DNA of 6,196 nt from Nitrospirota bacterium. GTDB taxonomy: Bacteria; Nitrospinota; Nitrospinia; Nitrospinales; Nitrospinaceae. This document shows, piece by piece, positions 5,419 through 6,196 of this stretch; position 1 is the stretch's first letter, and every line of letters begins with the position of its first letter. The position numbers and the translations under genes were made by a program. The notes below the pieces were generated by a model. It had not been told where the DNA came from and made no database searches. It saw only the letters and a list, made by a program, of their open reading frames with translations. The DNA is taken from contig QIDN01000058.1 in assembly GCA_003229345.1 (NCBI GenBank), forward strand, positions 1 to 6,196, read 5' to 3'.

Positions 5419-5894
5419 GACCTACCAGTTCTTATTTTCCTAATCGCACCCCTTTGCACACCGAATTTCTCGGCAATTTCAAGGATTGTTTTGCCCTCAC
5501 ACATCAAAACCCTTATCTGGGCGACATCTTCTGCGGTGATCTTTGCGAGGGGTCTGTGCCGTACAACTTCTGCATGGGACGCCCACGCTAAGTTCACCGA
5601 CCGATTATCTGTCACGTCCCCATTCTTATGCCGAACCTCTGGTTTACCCTCGACCAGAGGTAAAAAAGCATTAGCCACAAGACGACTAACCAAAAAGGAC
5701 TTTCCTCTCTTTTTGGTTTGAAGCTGCACAATACAATGCCCTTTATTATTATGAAATTGTTTAATTTGCATTTTGGGACAGTCACCCGAATTCAGCTTTC
5801 GAACACTAATGACATTCCCGAAATTGCTCACTTGGTAGGAAACATAAGAACCAGAGGAAGGAATATCCTTCCAAATCTCTTTTGGTTGTTCCAT
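5307..5894 (-). CDS. HNH homing endonuclease (NUMOD4 + HNH_3 + HTH)
   Basis: This is a free-standing homing-type nuclease of 195 residues. A NUMOD4 DNA-binding domain opens the protein (EIWKDIP at 6-12, then YQVSNFGNVISV at 20-31). The HNH_3 core follows: SRLVANAFLPL (70-80), then VRHKNGDVTDNRSVNLAWAS (87-106), with His89, Asn97 and Asn101. A C-terminal HTH (about 118-160) contains EIAEKFGVQRGAIRKIRTGRSW. Such proteins usually end shortly after that last motif. Here a further 35 residues (SRIFNPGARS onward) look like out-of-frame reading of the overlapping sigma-like frame. The start at 5894 has AAAGGA (5906-5901) 6 bases upstream. HNH proteins of this type are common near phage terminases and may also assist cos cleavage in some phages, but this one is on the opposite strand from the packaging operon. 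The nuclease family is clear; its target is unknown. Confidence 0.9.
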   Translation of the reverse strand: MEQPKEIWKDIPSSGSYVSYQVSNFGNVISVRKLNSGDCPKMQIKQFHNNKGHCIVQLQTKKRGKSFLVSRLVANAFLPLVEGKPEVRHKNGDVTDNRSVNLAWASHAEVVRHRPLAKITAEDVAQIRVLMCEGKTILEIAEKFGVQRGAIRKIRTGRSWPSRIFNPGARSIPAMTLFPIWLRRRSSVSMRSEGS

Positions 5895-5911
5895 CTTTTA
5901 TCCTTTCTGGC

Positions 5912-5941
5912 GGTATTGGGAGCCCATCGGATCCCAATACC
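5912..5941 (-). promoter_or_regulatory. perfect 10-bp hairpin just upstream of the HNH ribosome site
   Basis: Read leftward, GGTATTGGGA and TCCCAATACC pair perfectly around a 10-base loop. The stem ends 5 bases before the AAAGGA ribosome site. No T tract follows, so it is not a standard terminator. A 5'-leader hairpin that modulates translation or RNA stability is plausible, since hairpins in leaders of phage homing-endonuclease genes are known in T4. Confidence 0.45.
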
Positions 5942-5969
5942 AGCCCGGTTTTCTATATTATTCCCCTTT

Positions 5970-5999
5970 TTCCCCACGCTCGCCCCTTGGCGTGGGGAA
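5970..5999 (-). repeat. 10-bp GC-rich hairpin after the partial leftward gene
   Basis: TTCCCCACGC and GCGTGGGGAA form a perfect 10-bp stem with a 10-base loop, 14 bases after the stop of the gene at 6014-6196. The minus strand continues with A and G, not T, so intrinsic termination is doubtful. It may act as an RNA-processing or 3'-end-protecting structure. The interval 5895-6013 otherwise holds only this stem, the second hairpin and an unconvincing 19-codon frame. Confidence 0.5.
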
Positions 6000-6013
6000 G
6001 ACAATTCGAAAGC

Positions 6014-6196
6014 TCACACAGGGTCGGGCATCATCTCCGCCTGATCCTGCCACAAGGGACCACTGTCCGTCATCACAACTTCATCGGGAAGCATAAGACC
6101 CAGGTAGATTTCCTCAGGAGAATATTTCCCGCTCAACTTCTCCGCCCTTCTGAATACCTCGGCGATCATTCCGATCACCTCGGGAACATCTCCCTG
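6014..6196 (-). CDS. unrecognised protein, C-terminal part (5' end outside window)
   Basis: An uninterrupted leftward frame enters from the right edge and runs 60 codons to TGA at 6016-6014. I do not recognise the family. It is acidic, with a predicted helix (VIGMIAEVFRRAEKLSG), a KYSPEEIYLGLMLPDEVV stretch and a short polar tail ending MMPDPV. The codon choice looks natural and no competing frame of similar length was found, so I think it is coding. It lies on the same strand as the HNH and sigma-like frames, 119 bases upstream of the former, and could share a transcript with them. Confidence 0.55.
   Translation of the reverse strand, partial: QGDVPEVIGMIAEVFRRAEKLSGKYSPEEIYLGLMLPDEVVMTDSGPLWQDQAEMMPDPV

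Noticed and set aside
5188..5721. A 177-codon rightward open frame opposite the HNH gene
   Set aside because: It is antisense to the HNH and sigma-like frames, which show clear family motifs. It has no ribosome site or domain of its own.
5996..6018. A 19-codon leftward frame starting at a GTG overlapping the end of the partial gene at 6014
   Set aside because: It is too short, has no family likeness and runs through the hairpin sequence at 5970-5999.

Overview
This is a bacteriophage-type accessory region: a prophage, or possibly a phage satellite. Base composition, codon use and ribosome binding sites suit a low-to-mid GC Firmicute of the Clostridia/Peptococcaceae or Negativicutes kind, but the host guess is only an inference. 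No chromosomal housekeeping gene is visible.

Layout. The left edge (3-419, +) holds the C-terminal end of a P4-type primase/helicase. It is followed by 425 bases without a convincing gene (420-844). These contain about eleven copies of a 9-bp word (TCCTAGATG or its complement CATCTAGGA) in two clusters on either side of an AT-rich stretch, which looks like a replication origin next to its initiator. An isolated gpZ-like minor tail gene follows (845-1384, +). The next intergenic stretch (1385-1522) contains a sequence strongly resembling the lambda cos site: a cosQ-like word, a symmetric cosN-like core and the conserved right flank.

From there a tightly packed packaging operon runs rightward: a zinc-ribbon/HTH protein derived from an IS1595-type transposase N-terminus (1523-1960), small terminase (1953-2630), a nucleoside 2-deoxyribosyltransferase-like gene with an in-frame TGA (2627-3079), GpA-family large terminase (3082-4941) and a 63-residue HTH protein (4942-5133). 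The expected head-tail connector, portal and capsid genes do not follow. The strand switches instead, with a hairpin terminator for the leftward genes.

The right end reads leftward: an unrecognised partial gene (6014-6196), two hairpins, an HNH endonuclease with a NUMOD4 domain (5307-5894), and a short sigma-70 region-2-like reading frame (5176-5418) that overlaps the HNH 3' end and may have lost its 5' part to HNH insertion.

How it fits together. Primase, iteron origin, cos and terminase form a replicate-and-package core. The terminase would recognise and cut the adjacent cos, as in lambda. The most notable points are the lambda-like cos in an otherwise non-lambda setting, the SaPI-like origin layout, the domesticated transposase fragment between cos and terS, and the TGA followed by a short GC-rich hairpin in the deoxyribosyltransferase-like gene.
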